This document shows, one piece after another, positions 26,745-34,564 of a stretch of 41,205 bases of DNA; position 1 is the first letter of the stretch; the number at the start of each line of letters is the position of its first letter. Source of the stretch: Akkermansia muciniphila (GTDB taxonomy: Bacteria; Verrucomicrobiota; Verrucomicrobiia; Limisphaerales; UBA9464). The notes below the pieces were generated by a model. That model saw nothing but the letters and a program-made list of their open reading frames with translations, had not been told where the DNA came from and made no database searches. A program made the translations under genes and the position numbers. Where the stretch lies: positions 1 to 41,205 of the forward strand of contig CAMDJH010000018.1 of assembly GCA_945900455.1 (NCBI GenBank), in the 5' to 3' direction.

Positions 26745-26997
26745 CCGTCGATGCTCCGGGGAATCCAGCCCGCCGCCAGACAAAAGTGTCCTGACACTTT
26801 CCCCGACCTACCGGCCGCTCGCTCCTTCCTTTCATTGAGTCGAGCGAGACGCAGAGACCCAAGATTCCTCGTGGCAATGCCTGCCTTCGTTTCCTTCTGT
26901 CGTCAAAACACGTCCCATGGGATTGCGACCGGGCATCGATCCGGCCGGATTCAACGATCGGGTCGACAAACTCGAAGCGGAAGCGGCAACCGTGCCT

Positions 26998-27104
26998 CCC
27001 GAAGTTGTTGGAAAAGGTAGCGGACGCCGCGCGGCGGCCCTGGGTCCGCCCGCTGTACGCGGGCGGGGTTGTCGCAGCGCGACAACCCTACCAACAACTT
27101 CGGG
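26998..27104. repeat. Nested, cloverleaf-like inverted repeat element
   Basis: Perfect 14-base outer arms CCCGAAGTTGTTGG (26998-27011) and CCAACAACTTCGGG (27091-27104). Inside lie GCGGAC...GTCCGC (27020-27049), CCGCCCGC-N5-GCGGGCGG (27046-27066) and GGGTTGTCGC-AGC-GCGACAACCC (27066-27088). The stems abut to form several arms like a cloverleaf. This suggests a mobile palindromic element (MITE- or REP-like), not a simple terminator. It lies just upstream of the carrier protein operon. Confidence 0.8.
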
Positions 27105-27139
27105 ATGCAACGAAGCGGTCATCGGGATTCAAAGACGAA

Positions 27140-27167
27140 TTGCAACTGGGACGTGTTTCACGATACT
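27140..27167 (+). promoter_or_regulatory. Candidate promoter of the carrier protein operon
   Basis: TTGCAA (27140-27145), 16-base spacer, GATACT (27162-27167), four of six matches in each box; transcription would begin only about 6 bases before the ATG at 27179, which means a nearly leaderless mRNA. No Shine-Dalgarno sequence is seen there. Confidence 0.25.
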
Positions 27168-27178
27168 GGCCCCTCATT

Positions 27179-27430
27179 ATGAGTGAATTGGAGCGTGCAC
27201 AGGTGGAAGCAAAGGTGCGAACCGTCATCGGTCAGACCTTCGGACTTTCGCCGGCCGAGGCGGCGGGTGAACTCCGCATGGGCAATCCCACGACCTGGGA
27301 TTCGATGGGCCACATGCAGTTGATCGTCGGCCTGGAGGAAGCCTGCAACTGGTCATGCCCGGGTCACCAGATCGCAGACCTCGTGGATGTCCCCACGATT
27401 GTTGACGCCATCTGCAACCCGTCCAACTGA
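27179..27430 (+). CDS. Acyl carrier protein (DltC-like role)
   Basis: An 83-residue carrier protein. The phosphopantetheine arm would attach to S42 in TTWDSMGHMQLIVGLEEAC (the DSL/DSM motif at the start of helix 2), and the rest is a four-helix ACP fold: VRTVIGQTFGLSPAEAA (helix 1), CPGHQIADLVDVPTIVDAI (helices 3-4). It is not next to fab genes and differs from fatty-acid AcpP. Its gene is followed after 7 bases by the SerRS-like ligase gene, and such ligases charge a dedicated carrier protein encoded beside them. So this protein most likely carries an amino acid as a thioester. The ATG at 27179 gives the standard ACP length; the frame is open upstream through the repeat. Confidence 0.88.
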   Translation: MSELERAQVEAKVRTVIGQTFGLSPAEAAGELRMGNPTTWDSMGHMQLIVGLEEACNWSCPGHQIADLVDVPTIVDAICNPSN

Positions 27431-27437
27431 TCACACC

Positions 27438-28637
27438 ATGGGTAATCCGGCTGAATTCCCGCACTCCGTGCCACTGGGGTTGATCATCCCCGCTGATTTG
27501 GTGGGCGACGTCGTCGGCAAGCTTCATTACGTCTCGGAACAACTCGCCGGATTCCGAATTTCGGATTCGAGGGACACGGTGCATTTCCGGCTAAAGCCCG
27601 GCCAGGAGTCTCAACGCGCGCTCGTAACCGATCGACTTCGCGAAGTCGCAACCAAGCTCTGCCGATCCTACCGGTCATGGGGTGACAAGGTGCTGGTCAG
27701 CCGCCCGCGGGAACACTTCGCGTACCACGAGGACCCACATCCGTCGCTCGAAAGGGAAGGGCAAATTTTTAGGTACGGCAATGGACGATACGGTTTGGGT
27801 CCCCACGTGGTCGCGCTGGTCGAAGCCTTCGACCGACGCTTCCTCAGGACCGTGGAATCATTCTCTCCGGAAGCGCATCAATTCCCCAGCATCATTGGTG
27901 GCGATGTCCTCAGCCGCTGCCGCTATATCAAATCGTTTCCGCACTCCCTTTCGCTTGTCCACCATCTGAGAGAAGACTTGGATGCGATCCAGGGATTCGC
28001 GGAACAGGCGGAGTGGGGGGGCGACCACCTGAACGTGAAGCCCAATAGCCTCGCCCAGCCCGAGACGTTGTTGTCCCCCACGGTGTGCTTTCACTGCTAT
28101 GCTTGGTTGGCCGACAGCAAGCAACCTCGTCCGAGAATCATTACCGCCCGCGGCAAGTGCTTCCGATTCGAATCAGGCAGCCTGCACGGCCTCGAACGGT
28201 TATGGGATTTTTCGATGCGGGAATTGATTTTTGTCGGACCGAAGGAGTTCGTGCTGGAGCAACGCCAGAAAGTGATCGATGCCTCCACCCAACTGCTCGA
28301 CCGCTGGAATCTGTCCTATGAAATCAAGACCGCCACGGACCCGTTTTTCATCGACGATTTTTCACAACAATCCTCCTTTCAGAGGGCTTTCGATCTTAAG
28401 TTTGAAGTGCGAGCAGCCCTTCCCTACAAGCCCGGCGGAAGCGTCGCCATCGGCTCCTTCAATATTCACCAGGACTTCTTTGGCCGAAGTTTTTCGATCG
28501 GAACAATCGATGGCCAACCCCTGCACACCGGTTGCGTTGGATTTGGCCTCGAACGTGTCGCGCTCGCCCTCATTGCCCAACACGGTCTGGATCCCGCCGG
28601 ATGGCCCCCGGGTGTCCGCGAGGACATCTCCCGATGA
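27438..28637 (+). CDS. SerRS-like amino acid:[carrier protein] ligase
   Basis: A 399-residue class II aminoacyl-tRNA synthetase homologue. Motif 2 reads GKCFRFESGS (R243) and motif 3 reads GCVGFGLERVALALI (R373). Zinc ligands fit C217 (SPTVCFHCYAW), E262 (SMRELIFVG) and C366 (TGCVGFG). Spacings of 45 and 104 agree with Cys131, Glu176 and Cys279 of the Bradyrhizobium ligase Bll0957, as recalled from the literature. The N-terminal coiled-coil arm that binds tRNA in SerRS is absent. Known members activate Gly or Ala with ATP and pass it to the phosphopantetheine of a carrier protein. About 200 N-terminal residues precede C217, longer than in the Bradyrhizobium enzyme. It is the middle gene of a tight operon (7 and 8 base gaps) with ACP and MBOAT genes. 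Substrate amino acid not predictable. Confidence 0.88.
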   Translation: MGNPAEFPHSVPLGLIIPADLVGDVVGKLHYVSEQLAGFRISDSRDTVHFRLKPGQESQRALVTDRLREVATKLCRSYRSWGDKVLVSRPREHFAYHEDPHPSLEREGQIFRYGNGRYGLGPHVVALVEAFDRRFLRTVESFSPEAHQFPSIIGGDVLSRCRYIKSFPHSLSLVHHLREDLDAIQGFAEQAEWGGDHLNVKPNSLAQPETLLSPTVCFHCYAWLADSKQPRPRIITARGKCFRFESGSLHGLERLWDFSMRELIFVGPKEFVLEQRQKVIDASTQLLDRWNLSYEIKTATDPFFIDDFSQQSSFQRAFDLKFEVRAALPYKPGGSVAIGSFNIHQDFFGRSFSIGTIDGQPLHTGCVGFGLERVALALIAQHGLDPAGWPPGVREDISR

Positions 28638-28645
28638 ATTAGTGC

Positions 28646-29854
28646 ATGGAGCTACTCCCGGATACGCTCTGGCAAGCAGTCGGAGAGACACTTCGCCCCT
28701 GGTTGATAGGCCTCCATCTGTCGCTCGCCTGGACGCTGGTGATCGAGGTTTTCCCAGCAGTTCGCAGGCCGGCAGGCTTGCTGGGCCTTACCGTGGCGTC
28801 TCTTCCCATTTTTCTGTGGGTAGCCGGACCAACGTGGTTTGTCATCAACCTGCTCGCCTACGGAACCGCCTCATTCCTGGTTCATTCGGCCGGTACCGCG
28901 AGTCTCCGATGGAATCGCGCGTGCGTCCTCATGATTGGCACCGTCTTACTTTATACGCTAGCACACCGGATTTGGGAAGACGGCATACGCATACCGCTCG
29001 GTGGAAGGCGGTGGCACTGGAACAGTTTCGACATGTTCCTTCTCCTGCGCTGGGTGGTCCTGCTATGGGAATCAGGTTCCGGGAAGGTCCGTACGCTGGC
29101 ACCGGCGCGATTCCTAATCTGGACGGTGCTGCCCGTGACCTGTTTTGGGCCGTTTTTTCGCTACTCGCAGTTTCTTCTCCAGTGGGATCGATTGACCCGG
29201 CCAGGCGAAACCTGCGGCCCCAACGGAACCGCTTGGTGGCGGCAATTCCTGCCAGTGTGTTCGATGCTCGCCGGGCTTGTCTGCATCCACTACGCCGCCG
29301 GTCTGCTGCCACGCGGTTCTCATAACCGGGCGGCCTTCTTACTGAACACATTTCTATTCGGACCCTGGGGGTTCCTGCTTTCGGTCGGAGCCATCCTGCG
29401 AAGTCAGGAGATTCTCGGCCAACGGATGGGCCTGGTTTTGCCACCCAGTTTTGTCCGCCCCTTCGGCCGGACCAATCTCTCGGATTTTTGGGCGAACTGG
29501 AACATGTCGGTCACCGGCGTTTTTCGAGATCTGCTGTTCTACAATCGTTGGGGCCGAAAAAGCGCAAACCCTTACGTGAACAGCATCATATTGTTCACGC
29601 TTGTCGGGCTCTGGCACAATCCGAACGCGTATTGGATCCTCTGGGGATTTCTCCACGGATGCGCCTTCGCCGGGTTTCTCTGGTGGCGCAAATACCGCGA
29701 TCAAGTCTGCCCAATCGCCCTGCGTTCGCGAATCCCCAGGCGCGATCTGTGGTCGGCAACCCTGACCTACGCGGTCATCTGTTCGATGTGGGCTATCCCG
29801 TCCATATTCCTGAAATACCTCGTCCATGCCGGATCGACGGGGACCCCGCATTGA
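28646..29854 (+). CDS. MBOAT O-acyltransferase (DltB-like)
   Basis: A 402-residue polytopic membrane protein with about ten helices. The MBOAT core shows FWANWNMSVTGVFRDLLFYN (281-300) and GLWHNPNAYWILWGFLHG (321-338). N286 and H324 form the Asn/His pair used by most MBOAT enzymes (38 residues apart, like Asn378/His415 of human DGAT1, from memory). DltB also has the block G-x-WH-x5-YW/YY...HG. MBOAT proteins receive acyl groups from cytosolic thioesters and pass them to an acceptor, in DltB across the membrane. Preceded at 8 bases by the ligase gene, so it should use the amino acid on the carrier protein. No DltD or DltX gene is seen. It ends 3 bases from the convergent dehydratase gene. Acceptor unknown. 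Confidence 0.9.
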   Translation: MELLPDTLWQAVGETLRPWLIGLHLSLAWTLVIEVFPAVRRPAGLLGLTVASLPIFLWVAGPTWFVINLLAYGTASFLVHSAGTASLRWNRACVLMIGTVLLYTLAHRIWEDGIRIPLGGRRWHWNSFDMFLLLRWVVLLWESGSGKVRTLAPARFLIWTVLPVTCFGPFFRYSQFLLQWDRLTRPGETCGPNGTAWWRQFLPVCSMLAGLVCIHYAAGLLPRGSHNRAAFLLNTFLFGPWGFLLSVGAILRSQEILGQRMGLVLPPSFVRPFGRTNLSDFWANWNMSVTGVFRDLLFYNRWGRKSANPYVNSIILFTLVGLWHNPNAYWILWGFLHGCAFAGFLWWRKYRDQVCPIALRSRIPRRDLWSATLTYAVICSMWAIPSIFLKYLVHAGSTGTPH

Positions 29855-29857
29855 CTG

Positions 29858-31813
29858 TTAGACTTGTCCGAGGCGCGCTGAAATCTGCTCCACGTCGTAG
29901 ACGCAACCTCCCCAAGTCCCGCCGCCGGCTTGCTGCAAGACAGCCCATAGGCGCGTGTCGTCGGGCAGTCCCGGGTGAGCCCGAAGTTCTGGATTGGCCG
30001 GACGCGCCGCAAGAATTCGCGCTCCCTCCTCCGAAGAAAACCGGCACTCTCCTTCGCCGATAAGGTCGACTGTCCCTTCAAGGCGATTTCGATCAATCAC
30101 AATTTGAATGCGATCTCCATCCCGGACCCGGCCAATCGGCCCACCCGCTAATGCCTCCGGGCCAACATGCCCAATGCAGGCCCCCGTTGAAACGCCGGAA
30201 AATCGTCCATCCGTGATCAGGGCCACGTGTTTGCCAAACGGCAGATGCTTGAGTGCGGACGTCACTTGGTAGGTCTCCTCCATCCCCGTCCCCATCGGTC
30301 CAAGGCCCATCAACACCATGATGTCTCCCGCGCGAACGTTGCCTGCCTTCAACGCCTCGATGGCCGTTCGTTCACTGTTGAACACCCGGGCCGGGCCTTC
30401 TCGCCGGAAAACACCATCCGCATCGACAACCGACGGATCAATCGCCGTGCTCTTGATGACCGCACCTTGTGGAGCGAGGTTACCCCGGGGAAAGGTCACG
30501 GTACTCGTCAAACCCCGCTCGCGTGCCGACGCCGGCGGCAATATGACGTCGTCCGGTTCAACCCCATCGTGTTCCCGCAATAAAGATCGGAATCGCCGGC
30601 GGCGCTCCGACTGAGACCAAAGATCGAGGACCGTGCCCAAGGTCTCGCCCGAGACCGTGCGCACCGTCAGGTCTAATAATCCCAAAGCCCGCAAATGCAG
30701 CATGACCTCCGGCACACCCCCGGCAAGGAACGCGCGCACCGTGGGATGATAGACCGGGCCATTCGGCAAGACACTGACCAGACGCGGCGTAGCCCGGTTC
30801 ACCGCGATCCAATCCTCCACCGTAGGGCGAGGAAGACCCGCCGCGTGGGCAATGGCCGGAATGTGCAGCAGAAGGTTTGTCGATCCTCCGAATGCGGCAT
30901 GCACTGTCATCGCATTCCGAATCGCCGCGGACGTGAGAATGTCGCGCATCCGATAACCAGCCGCCTCCATCGCCACGATCGCCGCGGCGGACTGCGTCGC
31001 CATCTCTAACCACACGGGCTGTCCGCTGGGAGCGAGGGCCGAATGCGGCAGACTAAGTCCCAGGGCTTCGGCAACGACTTGTGACGTTGCCGCTGTTCCC
31101 AAGAACTGGCATCCACCGCCCGGGCTTCCGCAAGCCCGACAGCCCAGGTCCGCTGCCTCGTCCAGAGTGACGAGCCCACGAGCATAACGAATCCCGAGCG
31201 TTTGTACTGTACCCGCATCTTCGCCGACCGTCGGAGGTAACGTCACTCCACCAAGCACCACGATTCCCGGTAAGTTCGGCAACCCAGCGAGCGCCATCAG
31301 CATTGCCGGAAGCCCCTTGTCACACGTCGCCACTCCAATCACTCCCGCCCGTGTCGGCAATGAACGCGCCAGGCGGCGGAATACGATCGCGGCATCGTTC
31401 CGGTAGGGCAGACTGTCGAACATCCCGGTGGTTCCCTGGGTCCGCCCGTCACACGGATCTGAAACAAATCCTGCAAACGGGATTCCTTTCAGCCGCCGGA
31501 TCTCGTTGGATGCTGCCTCCACCTGCAATCCAATCTCCCAATGCCCGGTGTGGTATCCCAAGGCGATGGGTTTTCCGTCCGGCGCTCGAACTCCACCCAA
31601 CGTGCTCAGAATCAAAAACTGCTTCCGACCCATCTCCTCCGGTGCCCACCCCATGCCCGCATTTTGTGTCCACCCAAACAGGTCTCCGCTCGGTTGCTCG
31701 CGCAACATCGCGTCCGTCAATGGCAACTTTCCCGCGGGACCCGGTCCGCGGGTCCTTAGTTCGTAGGAGGATTCTGCGGTTGCGAGCGGATGAAATGGCG
31801 CCGTGCTGGACAT
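29858..31813 (-). CDS. IlvD/Edd-family dehydratase, YjhG/YagF-type (sugar acid dehydratase)
   Basis: A 651-residue iron-sulfur dehydratase. It matches the E. coli YjhG/YagF (D-xylonate dehydratase) subgroup (about 655): [77 protein letters not shown] and [17 protein letters not shown] supply the cluster-ligand Cys; [19 protein letters not shown] and [19 protein letters not shown] follow as in all IlvD/Edd members. It likely dehydrates a pentonic or hexonic acid to the 2-keto-3-deoxy acid. No aldolase or dehydrogenase gene is next to it, so pathway is inferred from family only. The ATG at 31813 was chosen because [14 protein letters not shown]... agrees with family starts; the frame is open to 32017. 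Confidence 0.93.
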   Translation of the reverse strand: MSSTAPFHPLATAESSYELRTRGPGPAGKLPLTDAMLREQPSGDLFGWTQNAGMGWAPEEMGRKQFLILSTLGGVRAPDGKPIALGYHTGHWEIGLQVEAASNEIRRLKGIPFAGFVSDPCDGRTQGTTGMFDSLPYRNDAAIVFRRLARSLPTRAGVIGVATCDKGLPAMLMALAGLPNLPGIVVLGGVTLPPTVGEDAGTVQTLGIRYARGLVTLDEAADLGCRACGSPGGGCQFLGTAATSQVVAEALGLSLPHSALAPSGQPVWLEMATQSAAAIVAMEAAGYRMRDILTSAAIRNAMTVHAAFGGSTNLLLHIPAIAHAAGLPRPTVEDWIAVNRATPRLVSVLPNGPVYHPTVRAFLAGGVPEVMLHLRALGLLDLTVRTVSGETLGTVLDLWSQSERRRRFRSLLREHDGVEPDDVILPPASARERGLTSTVTFPRGNLAPQGAVIKSTAIDPSVVDADGVFRREGPARVFNSERTAIEALKAGNVRAGDIMVLMGLGPMGTGMEETYQVTSALKHLPFGKHVALITDGRFSGVSTGACIGHVGPEALAGGPIGRVRDGDRIQIVIDRNRLEGTVDLIGEGECRFSSEEGARILAARPANPELRAHPGLPDDTRLWAVLQQAGGGTWGGCVYDVEQISARLGQV

Positions 31814-32046
31814 GGAGCAAGTAAAGACCAGAGCGGTCAAAAGCGGAATACTGGACCTCGAAAATTCGAATGCAGCCGATGCAATCGCTGCCATCGCCCT
31901 TGAATCGCACCGCCCGCACTCGCCGCGCAAAAGATTCCAATCGATTCCCGACAGCACGGTGAAGACGGCGAACAATCCCAATTCAATCGGAACAGTACTG
32001 CCTTGCTGAGATACCAAATCCCAGCGAACCTCGGCAGAAATATCCC

Positions 32047-32084
32047 GGCGCTGCGGCAGCAGCGCCCTACCGTCCGGGTAGGGC
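32047..32084. repeat. Two overlapping hairpins, mutually exclusive
   Basis: Hairpin A: GGCGCTGC-GGCA-GCAGCGCC (32047-32066). Hairpin B: GCCCTACC-GTCCG-GGTAGGGC (32064-32084). They share bases 32064-32066, so both cannot form completely. The block is followed by GGCGCC. Probably a dispersed intergenic repeat; a regulatory switch is possible but unproven. Confidence 0.55.
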
Positions 32085-32111
32085 GGCGCCTCGGTGTGGC
32101 CCCGACTTCCT

Positions 32112-32152
32112 TTCTTTCGAATCGGCGAGGGAGTTGGTACGGATCGAAAGAA
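32112..32152. repeat. Inverted repeat TTCTTTCGA / TCGAAAGAA
   Basis: Nine-base perfect arms at 32112-32120 and 32144-32152, separated by 23 bases (ATCGGCGAGGGAGTTGGTACGGA). Lies between the hairpin pair and the GNAT gene. No terminator T-run. Confidence 0.55.
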
Positions 32153-32289
32153 TCGGAGCCATGCCTTCGAGTGGCGACTGGAGGGAATGATCTCTTAATC
32201 TCAAACCTATTCGAGGCGGAAGGATTGGCTCCGTCCGGACTCACCGAAGCAATCCCACGCAAGTTTACCTATCACGAGGACATTACCCA

Positions 32290-32799
32290 ATGAATCCGAA
32301 CCTAACTGCAGGACATGTTCCTCCGGCAGACACGATCCAATTGCGGATTGCCGACGCCGCGAGCCTCGCCTCGGTTCAACCACTGTGGAACGCTCTCTAC
32401 ATGCACCAGACCGCTCACGGAATGGTCGTGTCCATTCCCGCCAACGGTTTCGCTCTTTGGCACGATGGACTCCGGCCCCTGCTCGGGCGTTTTGTGACCG
32501 TCTGGATTGCCGAGGCCGAAGGCCGGCCAGTCGGGTTTCTTTGCGGCCGAGAGCGGGTGCTTCCGGGGTACTTTGGCGGGGGGAGCGTCGGCTTTATAAG
32601 TGACGTCTTTGTCAGCGAGGCACACCGTGGTTGCGGTATAGGCCGCCGATTGATGGCGGCCGCCAAGGACTCCTATCGGGCGAAGAATATCAAACGACTG
32701 GAACTTCAAGTAGTCGCCGGTAATCCGGACGCCCGCCGTCTCTATCTAGAACTTGGCTGGCGAGATGAGCTGATACAGATGGTGCAGCAAATTGAATAA
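32290..32799 (+). CDS. GNAT-family N-acetyltransferase
   Basis: A 169-residue protein with a GNAT fold. The acetyl-CoA loop is HRGCGIGRRLMAAA (R-x-x-G-x-G/A), preceded by strand 4 GFISDVFVSEA and followed by RLELQVVAGNPDARRLYLELGW, the usual motif A/B order. N-terminal part TIQLRIADAASLASVQPLWNAL is typical. It acetylates an amine of unknown identity (protein N-terminus, antibiotic or small amine). Stand-alone, divergent from the dehydratase and 230 bases before the DUF853 gene. Confidence 0.92.
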   Translation: MNPNLTAGHVPPADTIQLRIADAASLASVQPLWNALYMHQTAHGMVVSIPANGFALWHDGLRPLLGRFVTVWIAEAEGRPVGFLCGRERVLPGYFGGGSVGFISDVFVSEAHRGCGIGRRLMAAAKDSYRAKNIKRLELQVVAGNPDARRLYLELGWRDELIQMVQQIE

Positions 32800-33028
32800 A
32801 TGGATCACCCATCTCTAGCAGCACGAGTTGTCCGCCCGAAGTTACCGCGGACTGACGAAAGCTCGGTTCGAGTGCTTCGGCCACTGGCGTACTCGTTGAA
32901 CGTTCGACGCGGGGTCCACTTTCAATTGCCCCACCCGGTGCGGAACCCGTCAGCAAAATCCGAGTGCAATCCATTCCTTGTCCTCGGAAGCTTCCCTGGG
33001 CATTTTTCCTCCGCTGCTGCCACCGATC

Positions 33029-34561
33029 ATGAGCTCTCCCATCCTCGTCGCCCGTAACAAATCCACGGATCTTTTCCTGCTGCCGCAAATGGCCAACCGC
33101 CATGGCCTGATCGCCGGTGCCACCGGTACCGGCAAAACGGTCACTCTCCAGGTCCTGGCTGAAAGCTTTAGCTCCCGCGGCGTGCCCGTCTTCATGGCGG
33201 ACGTCAAAGGCGATCTCGCGGGCCTTTCGCAGCCCGGAGGCCAGTCCCCCAAGGTCCAGGAACGGGTCCAACTCCTTAAAATCTCCAACTTTTCCCCTCT
33301 CGCCTGCCCGGTCACCGTTTGGGACATCTTCGGGGAGGCCGGCCACCCCGTGCGGGCCACGGTTTCGGACATGGGCCCACTCCTGTTCGCCCGATTGCTC
33401 GGTTTGAACGAGATCCAAACGGGGGTGTTAAATCTGGTCTTCAAGATTGCCGACGACAACGGCCTGCTGCTCCTCGATCTGAAGGACCTGCGCGCCATGT
33501 TGAACTACGTCGGTGAAAACGCCGCCGCGTTCACGACCGACTACGGCAATGTTTCGGCCGCCAGCATTGGTGCGATTCAACGGGGATTGCTTACTCTGGA
33601 GACGCAGGGAGCCGATAAATTTTTCGGTGAACCCGCGCTGAATCTCGACGATTTCATGCAGACGACGGATGGCGGCCGCGGCGTCGTCAACATTCTAGCC
33701 GGCGAAAAGCTCATGCAGTCTCCCAAGCTGTACGCGACCTTTCTCCTATGGATGTTAAGTGAATTGTTCGAACGGATGCCGGAGGCCGGGGACTTGCCTC
33801 AGCCGAAACTCGTCTTCTTTTTCGATGAAGCCCATCTTCTCTTCAATGACATTCCGGCGGCCTTGCTCGAAAAAATTGAGCAGGTCGTGCGCCTCGTTCG
33901 ATCCAAAGGTGTGGGCGTGTATTTCGTCACCCAGAATCCGCGCGATATTCCCGATAATGTATTGGGGCAGCTCGGTAACCGAGTACAGCACGCGCTGCGG
34001 GCATTTACGCCCCAGGATCAAAAAGCAGTCCGCGCGGCGGCGGAAACCTTCCGCGCCAATCCGAAACTCGAGACCGAGTCGACCCTCACCGAACTCGGCG
34101 TCGGCGAAGCGTTGATATCGTTCCTCGACACCCAGGGCCAACCGACCGTCGTCGAGAGAGCTTTTATCATTCCGCCCGGATCCCAGATCGGCCCGATCTC
34201 ACTCGATCAGCGGAAGAAACTGATCGCCGATTCCATCGTCGCTGGGGTCTACGAAAAGGTGATCGACCGGGAATCCGCTTACGAAAAATTGACCGGTGCC
34301 CATACCAAGCCGGCGAACCCGGACGTTCCGACGCCAACGGCAAGCTCCGGCGGTTTTTTCTCACGCCTTTTTGGCGGCAGTAGCGATTCCGCGCCGGCGA
34401 TTCCGACCCTCCCATCGGTTGCCAGGAAAACCGGCCGTCAGCCGGAAGGGTTGGGTACCGCCATGGCCAAGTCCATGATGCGCACCATGGGAAGCTCGGT
34501 TGGACGCGAAATAGTCCGTGGAGTCCTCGGTGGTATTTTCGGAGGCGGCCGTCGCCGCTGA
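33029..34561 (+). CDS. HerA/DUF853-family ATPase (YjgR-like)
   Basis: A 510-residue cytosolic P-loop ATPase. Walker A is GATGTGKT (30-37), Walker B is [12 protein letters not shown], followed by [23 protein letters not shown], which contains the sensor and Arg finger segments of HerA/FtsK-type hexamers. It corresponds to E. coli YjgR (DUF853), about 500 residues. C-terminal Ser/Gly-rich tail ([15 protein letters not shown]..., [10 protein letters not shown]) is poorly conserved. Role is unknown; HerA relatives are DNA translocases. ATG at 33029 is chosen because [10 protein letters not shown] is the family N-terminus. The next gene starts 3 bases after the stop. Confidence 0.9.
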   Translation: MSSPILVARNKSTDLFLLPQMANRHGLIAGATGTGKTVTLQVLAESFSSRGVPVFMADVKGDLAGLSQPGGQSPKVQERVQLLKISNFSPLACPVTVWDIFGEAGHPVRATVSDMGPLLFARLLGLNEIQTGVLNLVFKIADDNGLLLLDLKDLRAMLNYVGENAAAFTTDYGNVSAASIGAIQRGLLTLETQGADKFFGEPALNLDDFMQTTDGGRGVVNILAGEKLMQSPKLYATFLLWMLSELFERMPEAGDLPQPKLVFFFDEAHLLFNDIPAALLEKIEQVVRLVRSKGVGVYFVTQNPRDIPDNVLGQLGNRVQHALRAFTPQDQKAVRAAAETFRANPKLETESTLTELGVGEALISFLDTQGQPTVVERAFIIPPGSQIGPISLDQRKKLIADSIVAGVYEKVIDRESAYEKLTGAHTKPANPDVPTPTASSGGFFSRLFGGSSDSAPAIPTLPSVARKTGRQPEGLGTAMAKSMMRTMGSSVGREIVRGVLGGIFGGGRRR

Positions 34562-34564
34562 TTA

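Larger units (their letters stand above)
26745..27178. other. Intergenic region with nested repeat and possible gene remnant
   Basis: This 434-base region lies between the divergent rsmD and acyl carrier protein genes. It holds the nested inverted repeat at 26998-27104 and a candidate promoter at 27140-27167. An 89-codon frame opens at 26917 with MGLRPGIDPAGFNDRVDKL; its beginning looks like coding sequence of a small protein but it runs straight into the repeat, so it may be the start of a gene cut by the repeat insertion. I cannot assign a family. Confidence 0.5.
31814..32289. other. Divergent intergenic region with hairpin repeats
   Basis: 476 bases between the divergent dehydratase and GNAT genes. 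Contains the hairpin pair described at 32047-32084 and an inverted repeat at 32112-32152 (TTCTTTCGA / TCGAAAGAA). The rest shows no gene or strong promoter that I can support. Confidence 0.55.

Noticed and set aside
26917-27186. 89-codon frame starting MGLRPGIDPAGF
   Set aside because: More than half of it runs through the palindromic repeat; only the first about 27 codons look coding, with no family I can name, so it is not listed as a gene.
27438-28637. Seryl-tRNA synthetase
   Set aside because: The tRNA-binding coiled coil is missing, the neighbours are a carrier protein and an MBOAT, and the zinc-ligand spacing fits the carrier protein ligases.
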